Shown here: in pieces, positions 27,452 through 37,517 of the stretch | How positions within the stretch are numbered: the stretch's first letter is position 1 | Layout: every line of letters begins with the position of its first letter | Assembly: GCF_004001065.1 (NCBI RefSeq) | Contig: NZ_BIML01000034.1 | Coordinates: 1 to 42,837 of the forward strand | Reading direction: 5' to 3' | Source: Paenibacillus xylaniclasticus | Lineage (GTDB): Bacteria; Bacillota; Bacilli; Paenibacillales; Paenibacillaceae | DNA length: 42,837 nucleotides | The notes under the pieces: generated by a model | The model's input: the letters and a program-made list of their open reading frames with translations, nothing else | What the model was told of the DNA's origin: nothing | The model's database searches: none | Translations under genes and position numbers: made by a program

Positions 27452-27487
27452 CGGGACTTAAAACGGAAGTGCGGGACATATCGCGTC
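27452..27487 (+). promoter_or_regulatory. CggR operator
   Basis: Two direct CGGGAC repeats (27452-27457 and 27472-27477) spaced 20 bp apart, the second followed after 6 bp by CGTC. This matches the spacing of the B. subtilis CggR site, CGGGACN6TGTCN4CGGGACN6TGTC; the TGTC half-sites are degenerate here (CGGA and CGTC). It supports autoregulation of cggR-gapA, relieved by fructose-1,6-bisphosphate. Confidence 0.85.
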
Positions 27488-27555
27488 CACCCTTTTTGAG
27501 TCTCTGGAGAATAGTTTCTTCATATTGAAAGGCAACAATTCGGCTGTGGAGTGGA

Positions 27556-28611
27556 ATGCCTAAGATGCGTCCTATTATTGAACTGCAACAGCAGCTTGTG
27601 CCGGATCTGCTGGAAGTCATGAGGAAACGATACTTCATCCTGCATCAAGTGATGCTGTCTGATTCCGTCGGACGGCGTGCGCTGGCAGGCGCGCTAGGGA
27701 TGACCGAGCGGGTGCTGCGAGCGGAGACGGATTTTTTGAAGGCGCAGGGCTTGATTGAGATTCAAGTGTCAGGTATGCGCATCAGCGAGCAGGGACGTAG
27801 GCTCCTTGCGGATCTGGAGCCTTATTTGAAGGAATGGTCCGGCCTAGCCGAGATGGAAGAGAAAATTCGCCGGTACTATGGTCTGAAGCGAGTGCTCATC
27901 GTACCAGGTGATTCGGATACTTCCAAGACGACCAAGCGGGAGCTTGGCCGGGCGGGAAGCCAAGCGCTTATTCGAGCGCTGGGCAAGGACGACGTTGTTG
28001 CCGTCACAGGCGGGACGACGATGGCTCAGGTTGCCAATCATTTGACTTCACCTGTTCCACTGCCGACGAACTGGTTCGTGCCGGCGCGCGGCGGTCTTGG
28101 CGAAAGCCTCGATTATCAGGCGAATACGATTGCCTCGATGATGGCGAAGCGTACAGGCGCTCAATATCGGCTGCTTCATGTGCCCGACCATTTGGGTGAA
28201 GAAGCCTATACGACGCTGATGCAGGAGCCGAACATTCAAGAAATTGTGAACGTCATCCGCAAAGCCCGTATAGTCTTACACGGCATCGGAGATGCCATGG
28301 TAATGGCACGGCGGCGCAAGGTCGATGAGGCTTCAGTAGAAGCAATGAAGAAGGAAGGCGCGCTTGCAGAATCGTTCGGGTATTATTTTGACCGGAGCGG
28401 AGCAGTTGTTCATAAGATGCCGACGGCGGGGTTGCGGCTGGAGGATATTGTGAAGACTGAAGTTGTCATTGCGGTGGCAGGCGGAAGAAGTAAGGGCGAA
28501 GCGATAGCGGCTGTTATGAGGTTCGGGCACGATGACGTGCTTGTGACGGACGAGGCGGCGGCAAATGAAATCGTTCGACTTATTGACGAAGACAATTCGG
28601 GCAATGCTTAG
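27556..28611 (+). CDS. cggR: Central glycolytic genes regulator CggR
   Basis: SorC/DeoR-type repressor. When bound to its operator it blocks transcription of the cggR-gapA operon, and fructose-1,6-bisphosphate weakens this. The 351-aa protein starts with a winged helix (VMLSDSVGRRALAGALGMTERVLRAETDFL region near residues 33-60), followed from ~residue 90 by the sugar-phosphate-binding domain (VLIVPGDSDTSKTT, VVAVTGGTTMAQVA, VLHGIGDAMVMARRR). ATG 27556 has GGAG only 4 nt upstream; ATG 27565 is an alternative. It is followed by gapA after 107 bp and preceded by a recognisable CggR operator. Confidence 0.95.
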   Translation: MPKMRPIIELQQQLVPDLLEVMRKRYFILHQVMLSDSVGRRALAGALGMTERVLRAETDFLKAQGLIEIQVSGMRISEQGRRLLADLEPYLKEWSGLAEMEEKIRRYYGLKRVLIVPGDSDTSKTTKRELGRAGSQALIRALGKDDVVAVTGGTTMAQVANHLTSPVPLPTNWFVPARGGLGESLDYQANTIASMMAKRTGAQYRLLHVPDHLGEEAYTTLMQEPNIQEIVNVIRKARIVLHGIGDAMVMARRRKVDEASVEAMKKEGALAESFGYYFDRSGAVVHKMPTAGLRLEDIVKTEVVIAVAGGRSKGEAIAAVMRFGHDDVLVTDEAAANEIVRLIDEDNSGNA

Positions 28612-28640
28612 TAAGGTGTATGTTAATTTCGGGATATCTT

Positions 28641-28673
28641 GACGATTCGCGGTGCTTAGTGCCGCGCGCCGTC
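28641..28673 (+). promoter_or_regulatory. Hairpin in the cggR-gapA spacer (possible mRNA processing site)
   Basis: GACG (28641-28644) pairs with CGTC (28670-28673), and CGCGG with CCGCG inside. No T run follows, so it is not a terminator. In B. subtilis the cggR-gapA message is cut just before gapA, where a stem-loop protects the stable gapA part; this hairpin is well placed for that. This is inference from position. Confidence 0.4.
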
Positions 28674-28691
28674 TTGAGTATATATTTTTAA

Positions 28692-29723
<1,032 letters not shown>

Positions 29724-29741
29724 GGGATTCAAATCCCCCAA

Positions 29742-29991
29742 CCCCCCTTTGGTCTTCAAAGGGGGCTCCAAAGGGCTCTGCCCTCTGGACTCCCGTTTTA
29801 ATGCAGCGTGGGAGGGGCGGTCGACGCTCCTGCCCGGCTGCGTGCTAGGAACGCTTTCGTCCTGACGGACACGCTTTGGCTGCTGCGCTCCCGTGCTGCG
29901 GAAGGGATGCCGCCGTTCCGGCGGGACCAGGGGGCCGCGGCTCCTGCTTTGCGGAGCCTGGCCCTTGGTTCGCGCCCCCTTTGACGGGGGC
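29742..29991 (+). repeat. G+C-rich hairpin-dense element in the gapA 3' UTR
   Basis: A ~250-bp block unlike the surrounding sequence. It opens with a perfect hairpin CCCCCTTTG/CAAAGGGGG (29743-29765), then CCAAAGGGC/GCCCTCTGG (29768-29788), and closes with a long imperfect hairpin (29927-29968) and GCCCCC/GGGGGC (29974-29991). The CCCCCTTT-type arms at both ends look like element boundaries. No reading frame has a ribosome binding site or recognisable product. An interspersed repeat or a structured RNA is the best guess; the window holds only one copy. Confidence 0.5.
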
Positions 29992-30005
29992 TGAACCAAT
30001 GGTTG

Positions 30006-30044
30006 AAATCGTTCCTTCAATAACTTGAAGGAACGATTTTTTTT
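30006..30044 (+). terminator. Strong terminator of cggR-gapA
   Basis: A perfect 15-bp stem (30006-30020 with 30025-30039), a 4-nt loop TAAC and eight T residues (30037-30044). Confidence 0.92.
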
Positions 30045-30086
30045 ATGTTAATGCTCCGATGGCATGACATCGCTAAAGCGATGCCA

Positions 30087-30251
30087 CGCGTTGCGAGGGC
30101 GGATGCTTCGAGGGCGTGTCGGCCGCTTGCAGCGGACCCGCGGTTGTGGGTGGATGCTCCGAAGGCGGCTCGCTAAAGCGACCCGCGGTTGTAGGTGGAT
30201 GCTCCGAAGGCAGCTCGCTAAAGCGACCCGCGTGAGGGTTACGCTTCGAAG
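30087..30251 (+). repeat. 45-bp tandem repeats between gapA and pgk
   Basis: Two nearly identical 45-bp units, 30139-30183 and 30184-30228, differ at two positions. They are flanked by a diverged 52-bp unit (30087-30138) and a 3' partial unit (30229-30251). Each full unit ends in the hairpin TCGCTAAAGCGA (30170-30181, 30215-30226); the same 12-mer occurs at 30070-30081. The array abuts the pgk promoter. 45 bp is a multiple of three, so short frames run through it on both strands with 15-residue repeats, but I see no ribosome binding site for them. Confidence 0.75.
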
Positions 30252-30252
30252 A

Positions 30253-30261
30253 TGATATAAC
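30253..30261 (+). promoter_or_regulatory. Probable extended -10 promoter of pgk
   Basis: TGATATAAC, with the -10 hexamer TATAAC at 30256-30261, 55 bp before the pgk start. The -35 is poor. It follows the tandem repeats directly. Confidence 0.5.
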
Positions 30262-30315
30262 GAACCGCAATTTAACACATACATTCAGTGCCTAACTCTA
30301 AGGAGGCTTTCTCTA

Positions 30316-31497
30316 ATGAACAAGAAAAGTGTGCGCGACGTCGAAGTCGCTGGCAAACGCGTATTCGTCCGTGTCGATTTCAATGTGCCGCTCGAAAACG
30401 GCAAAATTACGGATGATACTCGCATCCGCGAGACGCTCCCTACGATTAAGTACCTGATCGAAGGCGGCGCTAAAATCATTCTTGCTTCCCACCTGGGACG
30501 TCCTGCTGGTCAAGTGGTTGAAGAGCTGCGTCTGACGCCGGCTGCTGAGCGTCTGTCCGAGCTGCTTGGCAAACCAGTTGCGAAAGCAAATGAAGCGGTA
30601 GGCGAGGCGGTTAAAGCTCAAGTTGCAGCTCTGAAGGAAGGCGAAGTGCTTCTGCTTGAGAACGTTCGTTTCTACGCTGGCGAAGAGAAGAATGATCCGG
30701 AACTGGCGAAGCAATTCGCTGAGCTGGCTGATCTGTTCGTGAACGACGCGTTCGGCGCTGCTCACCGCGCTCACGCTTCGACAGAAGGCATTGCTCACCT
30801 GCTTCCAGCTGTATCCGGCCTGCTCGTAGAGAAAGAGCTCGAAGTACTCGGCAAAGCGCTGAACAACCCTGAGCGTCCTTTCACAGCTATCGTCGGCGGT
30901 TCGAAAGTTAAGGACAAAATCGACGTTATCAACAAAATGATCGAGATTGCAGACAACATCATTATCGGTGGCGGTCTGTCCTATACGTTCTTCAAAGCGC
31001 AAGGCTACGAAATCGGCCAATCGCTCTGCGACAACAGCAAGCTGGATCTGGCGCTCGAGTTCATCGAGAAAGCGAAAAAGCTGGGCAAAAAATTCTACCT
31101 GCCAGTTGACGTGGTCATTACGGACGAGTTCAGCGCGAATGCGAAAACGAAGATCGTAGACATCGACGGTATTCCAGCAGATTGGGAAGGCATTGATATC
31201 GGTCCTAAGACGCGTGAAATTTATGCTGACGTAATCAAAAATTCGAAGCTCGTCGTATGGAACGGACCAATGGGCGTATTCGAAATCGAGCCGTTCTCCC
31301 ATGGTACGCAAGCTGTTGCGAAAGCATGCGCGGAGACGGAAGGGTACACGGTTATCGGCGGCGGCGATTCCGCTGCAGCGGCTGAGAAATTCCACCTGGC
31401 TGACCGTATGGACCACATCTCCACGGGCGGCGGCGCATCGCTCGAATTCATGGAAGGCAAGGCGCTTCCAGGCGTAGTTGCTCTGAACGATAAATAA
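30316..31497 (+). CDS. pgk: Phosphoglycerate kinase
   Basis: Transfers phosphate from 1,3-bisphosphoglycerate to ADP. The N-terminal VRVDFNVPL, the substrate-binding HLGRP, the LLLENVRFY segment, and the C-terminal nucleotide loop [14 protein letters not shown] with [13 protein letters not shown] are all in place. Length 393 aa. AAGGAGG precedes ATG 30316. Heads the pgk-tpiA-gpmI(-eno) gene series, all with strongly biased codons. Confidence 0.97.
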   Translation: MNKKSVRDVEVAGKRVFVRVDFNVPLENGKITDDTRIRETLPTIKYLIEGGAKIILASHLGRPAGQVVEELRLTPAAERLSELLGKPVAKANEAVGEAVKAQVAALKEGEVLLLENVRFYAGEEKNDPELAKQFAELADLFVNDAFGAAHRAHASTEGIAHLLPAVSGLLVEKELEVLGKALNNPERPFTAIVGGSKVKDKIDVINKMIEIADNIIIGGGLSYTFFKAQGYEIGQSLCDNSKLDLALEFIEKAKKLGKKFYLPVDVVITDEFSANAKTKIVDIDGIPADWEGIDIGPKTREIYADVIKNSKLVVWNGPMGVFEIEPFSHGTQAVAKACAETEGYTVIGGGDSAAAAEKFHLADRMDHISTGGGASLEFMEGKALPGVVALNDK

Positions 31498-31531
31498 TAG
31501 GCTGTCCATCATACGTGCGGTATCATCATAA

Positions 31532-32317
<786 letters not shown>

Positions 32318-32318
32318 G

Positions 32319-33851
32319 ATGACAGCTCCGAAACCAGTAGCTCTGATCATCCTCGACGGCTTCGGCCTTCGCCAAGACGTCGTAGGCAACGCAGTTGCGC
32401 AAGCCAATAAGCCGAACTACGACCGTTATTGGTCGACTTACCCGCACACGACTCTGACGGCATGCGGGGAAGCAGTTGGTCTGCCGGAAGGCCAAATGGG
32501 CAACTCTGAGGTTGGTCACTTGAACATCGGCGCGGGCCGGATTGTCTATCAGGATCTGACCCGGATTAGCAAATCGATTCGCGACGGCGAATTTTTCGAA
32601 AATGAAACGCTCGTAGCTGCGGTTCGTCACGCGAAGAACAACGGCAAAAAGCTTCACCTGTACGGTCTGCTGTCAGACGGCGGCGTACACAGCCATATTG
32701 AGCACTTGTTTGCACTGCTTGATCTGGCGAAGAAGGAAGAGCTGCAAGACGTATTCGTCCATGCGTTCCTCGACGGACGCGACGTATCCCCAGACAGCGC
32801 AGTCGGTTATCTGGAGCAGCTTCAGGCGAAGATCAAGGAAGTTGGCGTAGGTAAAATCGCGACCGTTCAAGGCCGCTACTATGCTATGGACCGCGACAAA
32901 CGCTGGGAGCGTACAGAGAAATCGTACCGTGCAATGGTATACGGCGAAGGTCCTCAATATACAGACGCACTGACGGCCGTTAAAGAGTCGTACGAGAAAT
33001 CGGTTATGGACGAGTTCGTCATGCCGACGGTTATTGTCGAGAACGGCAAGCCGGTCGGTCTTGTAGAGTCGGAAGACTCGGTTGTCTTCTTCAACTTCCG
33101 TCCTGACCGTGCCATTCAGTTGTCGCAAGTGTTCACGAACGACGACTTCCGCGGGTTCGACCGCGGCGAGAAGTTTCCGAAGAACCTGCACTTTGTCTGC
33201 CTGACGCTGTTCAGTGAGACGGTTGGCGGTTATGTGGCTTATTCGCCTAAGAACCTTGACAATACACTGGGCGAAGTGCTTGTTCAGAACGGCAAGAAGC
33301 AGCTGCGTATTGCGGAGACGGAGAAATATCCGCACGTCACGTTCTTCTTCAGCGGTGGACGCGACGTCGAGCTGGAAGGAGAGACGCGCATCCTGATTAA
33401 CTCTCCTAAAGTTGCAACGTATGACCTGAAGCCAGAGATGAGCGCATACGAGGTCGCTGCTGCAGCGGTGAAGGAGATCGAAGCGGATAAGCACGACGCG
33501 ATCATTCTGAACTTCGCTAACCCGGACATGGTCGGCCACTCCGGCATGCTGGAGCCGACGATTAAGGCGATTGAAGCGACGGACGAATGCCTCGGCCAAG
33601 TAGTTGAAGCGGTGCTGGCTAAAGGCGGCGTTTGCCTCATTACGGCGGACCATGGTAACGCAGATATGGTTATCGATGAGAACGGACGTCCGTTTACGGC
33701 ACATACGACGAACCCAGTTCCGTTCATCGTGACGAAGCAGGGCGTTGAGCTGCGCGAGGGTGGCATTCTCGCCGACATCGCGCCGACGATTCTGTCGCTG
33801 CTTGAGTTGAACAAACCGGCGGAAATGACGGGCGAATCGATTATTAAGTAA
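32319..33851 (+). CDS. gpmI: 2,3-bisphosphoglycerate-independent phosphoglycerate mutase
   Basis: Manganese enzyme that converts 3-phosphoglycerate to 2-phosphoglycerate through a phosphoserine. The first metal Asp is in ILDGFG, the active-site Ser63 in [15 protein letters not shown], and the metal-binding [12 protein letters not shown] and [10 protein letters not shown] segments lie in the C-terminal half. At 510 aa it has full length. GAAGGAG, located within the end of tpiA, precedes ATG 32319. The 231-bp gap to eno holds a 7-bp hairpin ATCGGAT/ATCCGAT (33976-34003) followed by TTTT-like sequence, a possible weak terminator. Confidence 0.97.
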   Translation: MTAPKPVALIILDGFGLRQDVVGNAVAQANKPNYDRYWSTYPHTTLTACGEAVGLPEGQMGNSEVGHLNIGAGRIVYQDLTRISKSIRDGEFFENETLVAAVRHAKNNGKKLHLYGLLSDGGVHSHIEHLFALLDLAKKEELQDVFVHAFLDGRDVSPDSAVGYLEQLQAKIKEVGVGKIATVQGRYYAMDRDKRWERTEKSYRAMVYGEGPQYTDALTAVKESYEKSVMDEFVMPTVIVENGKPVGLVESEDSVVFFNFRPDRAIQLSQVFTNDDFRGFDRGEKFPKNLHFVCLTLFSETVGGYVAYSPKNLDNTLGEVLVQNGKKQLRIAETEKYPHVTFFFSGGRDVELEGETRILINSPKVATYDLKPEMSAYEVAAAAVKEIEADKHDAIILNFANPDMVGHSGMLEPTIKAIEATDECLGQVVEAVLAKGGVCLITADHGNADMVIDENGRPFTAHTTNPVPFIVTKQGVELREGGILADIAPTILSLLELNKPAEMTGESIIK

Positions 33852-34064
33852 GGAATAATCCATAACTGACGGAAACCAGGATCGGCGGCGGGTGGAGAGA
33901 GACGGTCGTTCGTTAGAGATCGCCGACCCGGCTTTTCGCAGGACGGATCATTTTATGAAAAAAATGTACCGAAAGATCGGATGAGACGTGCAATCGATCC
34001 GATTTTCGTTTACGATAGAAATATTGGTTTCCGAGTGAACCGCAGCCATTAAATTAAAAGCTAA

Positions 34065-35378
<1,314 letters not shown>

Positions 35379-35403
35379 TCGCCTTCATCAGCGGTTATGA
35401 ACA

Positions 35404-35444
35404 AAGCTCTCCTTGGCACGTTCCATCGCCTTGGAGAGCTTTTT
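35404..35444 (+). terminator. Terminator of eno
   Basis: AAGCTCTCC (35404-35412) pairs with GGAGAGCTT (35433-35441), followed by further T residues. The loop is 20 nt. Confidence 0.8.
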
Positions 35445-35551
35445 GGTTTACGGTGGTCGGGCGGACAGCAGGGGCGGTATTTTAGAAGAAGTTAGACAAC
35501 GCCGATCAATCGGGCATACAATATAGGCGCGTAGATCAGGAGGCCGATGAG

Positions 35552-36430
35552 ATGAGAATAGGTGCAATTGAGGCGGGCGGTACAAAGTTTGTATGCGGTG
35601 TGGGGGATGAGAGGGGAGTCATACTAGAACGCATATCGTTTCCAACGGAGCAGCCGGAGAAAACGTTAAGCAGCGTTCTGTCCTTCTTCGAGGGCAAAGG
35701 CGTCGGGGCGATTGGCATCGGCTCATTCGGACCGATCGGGCTTGACCCGAGCCGTTCTGATTATGGTCATGTGACGACGACACCTAAGCCGGGTTGGAGC
35801 GGGTTTAACTTTTTAGGTGCGATCAAAAGAGCTTTCAACGTTCCTATCGGTTGGGATACGGATGTGAATGCCGCAGCGTACGGAGAAGCGATGTGGGGGG
35901 CGGCCCGCGGGCTTGATAGCTGTGTCTACTATACGATTGGCACCGGCATTGGGGTTGGCGTCTACAGCGAGGGCCGGCTCGTCCATGGTCTTGTTCATCC
36001 GGAAGGAGGACATGTGCTGACGCGCCGTCGCCCGGACGATTCTTTCGTCGGCTGCTGCCCTTATCATGGCGATTGCCTGGAAGGGATGGCGGCGGGGCCG
36101 GCGATCGAGCGGCGCTGGCAGATGAAGGGCAGCGAGTTGGGAGTCGATCATCCGGCATGGCCGATCGAAGCGTTCTACATCGGACAGGCGGTGTCCAGTA
36201 CGATTCTGCTGCTGTCCCCGCAGAAGGTTATTCTTGGGGGAGGCGTCATGCATCAGAAGCAGCTGTTCCCGCTTATTCGGCAGGAGGTTAAGAAGCAGCT
36301 CAATGGCTATGTCAGCGCCTCCTTGCTAACGGATAATATCGATTCCTATATTGTACCTCCCGAGCTTGGCGATAACGCCGGCTTATGCGGAGCGCTGGCA
36401 CTTGGCGTTGCAGCTGCACAGCGTGCGTAA
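35552..36430 (+). CDS. scrK: Fructokinase, ROK family
   Basis: Phosphorylates fructose (and possibly mannose) with ATP, giving fructose-6-phosphate. The N-terminal GAIEAGGTKFVCGVG, the phosphate loop TIGTGIGVGVY, the HPEGGH motif and the zinc-binding CPYHGDCLEG cluster are those of Bacillus-type fructokinases. At 292 aa it has the family length. AGGAGG at 35538-35543 lies 8 nt before ATG 35552. It is a single gene between eno and secG. Sugar choice is inferred from the zinc-motif subtype, so gmuE-like naming is equally possible. Confidence 0.85.
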   Translation: MRIGAIEAGGTKFVCGVGDERGVILERISFPTEQPEKTLSSVLSFFEGKGVGAIGIGSFGPIGLDPSRSDYGHVTTTPKPGWSGFNFLGAIKRAFNVPIGWDTDVNAAAYGEAMWGAARGLDSCVYYTIGTGIGVGVYSEGRLVHGLVHPEGGHVLTRRRPDDSFVGCCPYHGDCLEGMAAGPAIERRWQMKGSELGVDHPAWPIEAFYIGQAVSSTILLLSPQKVILGGGVMHQKQLFPLIRQEVKKQLNGYVSASLLTDNIDSYIVPPELGDNAGLCGALALGVAAAQRA

Positions 36431-36450
36431 ACGTTAAATAGATTGTGCTA

Positions 36451-36479
36451 TTGTGCCAAGGGAACGGTTATGATACAAT
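36451..36479 (+). promoter_or_regulatory. Promoter of secG
   Basis: TTGTGC (36451-36456), a 17-bp spacer and TACAAT (36474-36479), with an extended TGA before the -10. Confidence 0.65.
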
Positions 36480-36560
36480 AAAATTACTGTTTTTATGCCT
36501 GTCCTACACGGAACGTATCTTATTCGATCCGTACGAGGCTTTCCCTTAGGAGGTGGAAAA

Positions 36561-36797
36561 GTGGACATTTTATTCAAAATCTTGCTTATCATTGCGGCTC
36601 TTGGCTTGATTTCCGTCGTGCTTCTTCAGAAAGGTAAAAGCGCAGGGTTGTCCGGCGCCATCTCCGGCGGTGCAGAGCACTTGTTCGGTAAACAAAAAGC
36701 ACGCGGCTTGGACCTGTTCCTGCAGCGTCTGACGGTCGGTCTCGCGGTTGCGTTCTTCGTACTCGCGATGGTCGTATCTTACTTCGTTGAGAACTAA
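36561..36797 (+). CDS. secG: Preprotein translocase subunit SecG
   Basis: Small membrane subunit of the SecYEG channel. The 78-residue protein has two hydrophobic helices (residues ~2-20 and ~50-75) around the family stretch [31 protein letters not shown]. The start is GTG 36561, with AGGAGGTGG just upstream; an open frame from 36495 overlaps that site. Its place before rnr is conserved in Bacillales. Confidence 0.93.
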   Translation: MDILFKILLIIAALGLISVVLLQKGKSAGLSGAISGGAEHLFGKQKARGLDLFLQRLTVGLAVAFFVLAMVVSYFVEN

Positions 36798-36848
36798 CAT
36801 CGTTAAGCTTTAGCGTCGTCTAAAGTTTACCTTATAAGCAAAGCGAGG

Positions 36849-36880
36849 AAGAAGCAGGACGGGGTCCTGCTTCTTTTTTT
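36849..36880 (+). terminator. Terminator of secG
   Basis: GAAGCAGGAC (36851-36860) pairs with GTCCTGCTTC (36864-36873) around a GGG loop, followed by seven T residues. Confidence 0.92.
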
Positions 36881-37006
36881 CATATTTGACGGTCTTCTGT
36901 TGTTTGGAACAATACCCATAGCATCTTATGCTTGAATGGGATATCGTATATAATGGGATAGCTATTTCTATTTGTTCCCAGTGTGCCGTATAGCAGGAGG
37001 TTATCC

Positions 37007-37444
37007 ATGAAACAAAAATATTCGGTTGACGACGTATGCGAGCGTTACGGTATTACGGCAAGGACGCTGCACTATTACGAAGAAATCGGTCTGTTGAATA
37101 ACGTGCCGAGAACTGAGGGCGGGCACCGGTATTACGATGAACGGATCTTGGCACAGCTGGAGCAAATTATTCGGCTGAAGGAAGTGCTCGGCATATCACT
37201 GCAGGAAGTTAAAGTCATCATGGAGCTGGAGTCGAAGCTGGAGCAAATCAAAGGGGCGTACCGACAGGAGAGCTCATCAGAGGAGAAGGCGAGATTTCTG
37301 GATGAGGGCGCAGCCGAGCTGCAGCGGTTTATCAATCAAATCGACTCCAGATTGGACAAGCTTCATCAGCTGCGCAAAGGATTTGCAGAGCGGCTTGAAC
37401 GGGTGAATTTATTAAGGGTGTCGATTGCAGAACAGGAAGAGTAG
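37007..37444 (+). CDS. MerR-family transcriptional regulator
   Basis: A 145-residue regulator. The N-terminal winged helix holds YSVDDVCERYGITARTLHYYEEIGLL and the wing GGHRYYDE, followed by a long dimer helix (residues ~60-140) rich in Glu, Leu and Arg. No C-terminal cysteines for metal sensing are present, so a metal sensor is unlikely; the ligand is unknown. AGGAGG lies 6-7 nt before ATG 37007; a TATAAT at 36949-36954 may be its -10. It is convergent with the lyase gene and may or may not control it. Confidence 0.88.
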   Translation: MKQKYSVDDVCERYGITARTLHYYEEIGLLNNVPRTEGGHRYYDERILAQLEQIIRLKEVLGISLQEVKVIMELESKLEQIKGAYRQESSSEEKARFLDEGAAELQRFINQIDSRLDKLHQLRKGFAERLERVNLLRVSIAEQEE

Positions 37445-37461
37445 AGAGACCGTATGATGAA

Positions 37462-37495
37462 GCTCCAAAGCCTGCTGGTCACGCAGACCTTGGAG
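37462..37495. terminator. Imperfect hairpin between the convergent merR and lyase genes
   Basis: Arms 37462-37475 and 37482-37495 form a 14-nt stem with two mismatches. No T run follows on either strand, so its role as a terminator is doubtful, but it is the only structure between the two gene ends. Confidence 0.35.
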
Positions 37496-37517
37496 CCTGT
37501 GTCACGATGTGTGCTCC

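Noticed and set aside
27283-27528. A small plus-strand protein of 81 codons
   Set aside because: It overlaps the tRNA-Arg gene, both promoters and the CggR operator, and lacks a ribosome binding site.
30087-30251. A CRISPR array
   Set aside because: The units are directly adjacent, with no unique spacers, no typical direct repeat and no cas genes nearby.
30064-30255. A short plus-strand frame with 15-residue repeats in the tandem array
   Set aside because: The periodicity follows from a 45-bp repeat; no ribosome binding site is seen, and the opposite strand shows an equally repetitive frame.
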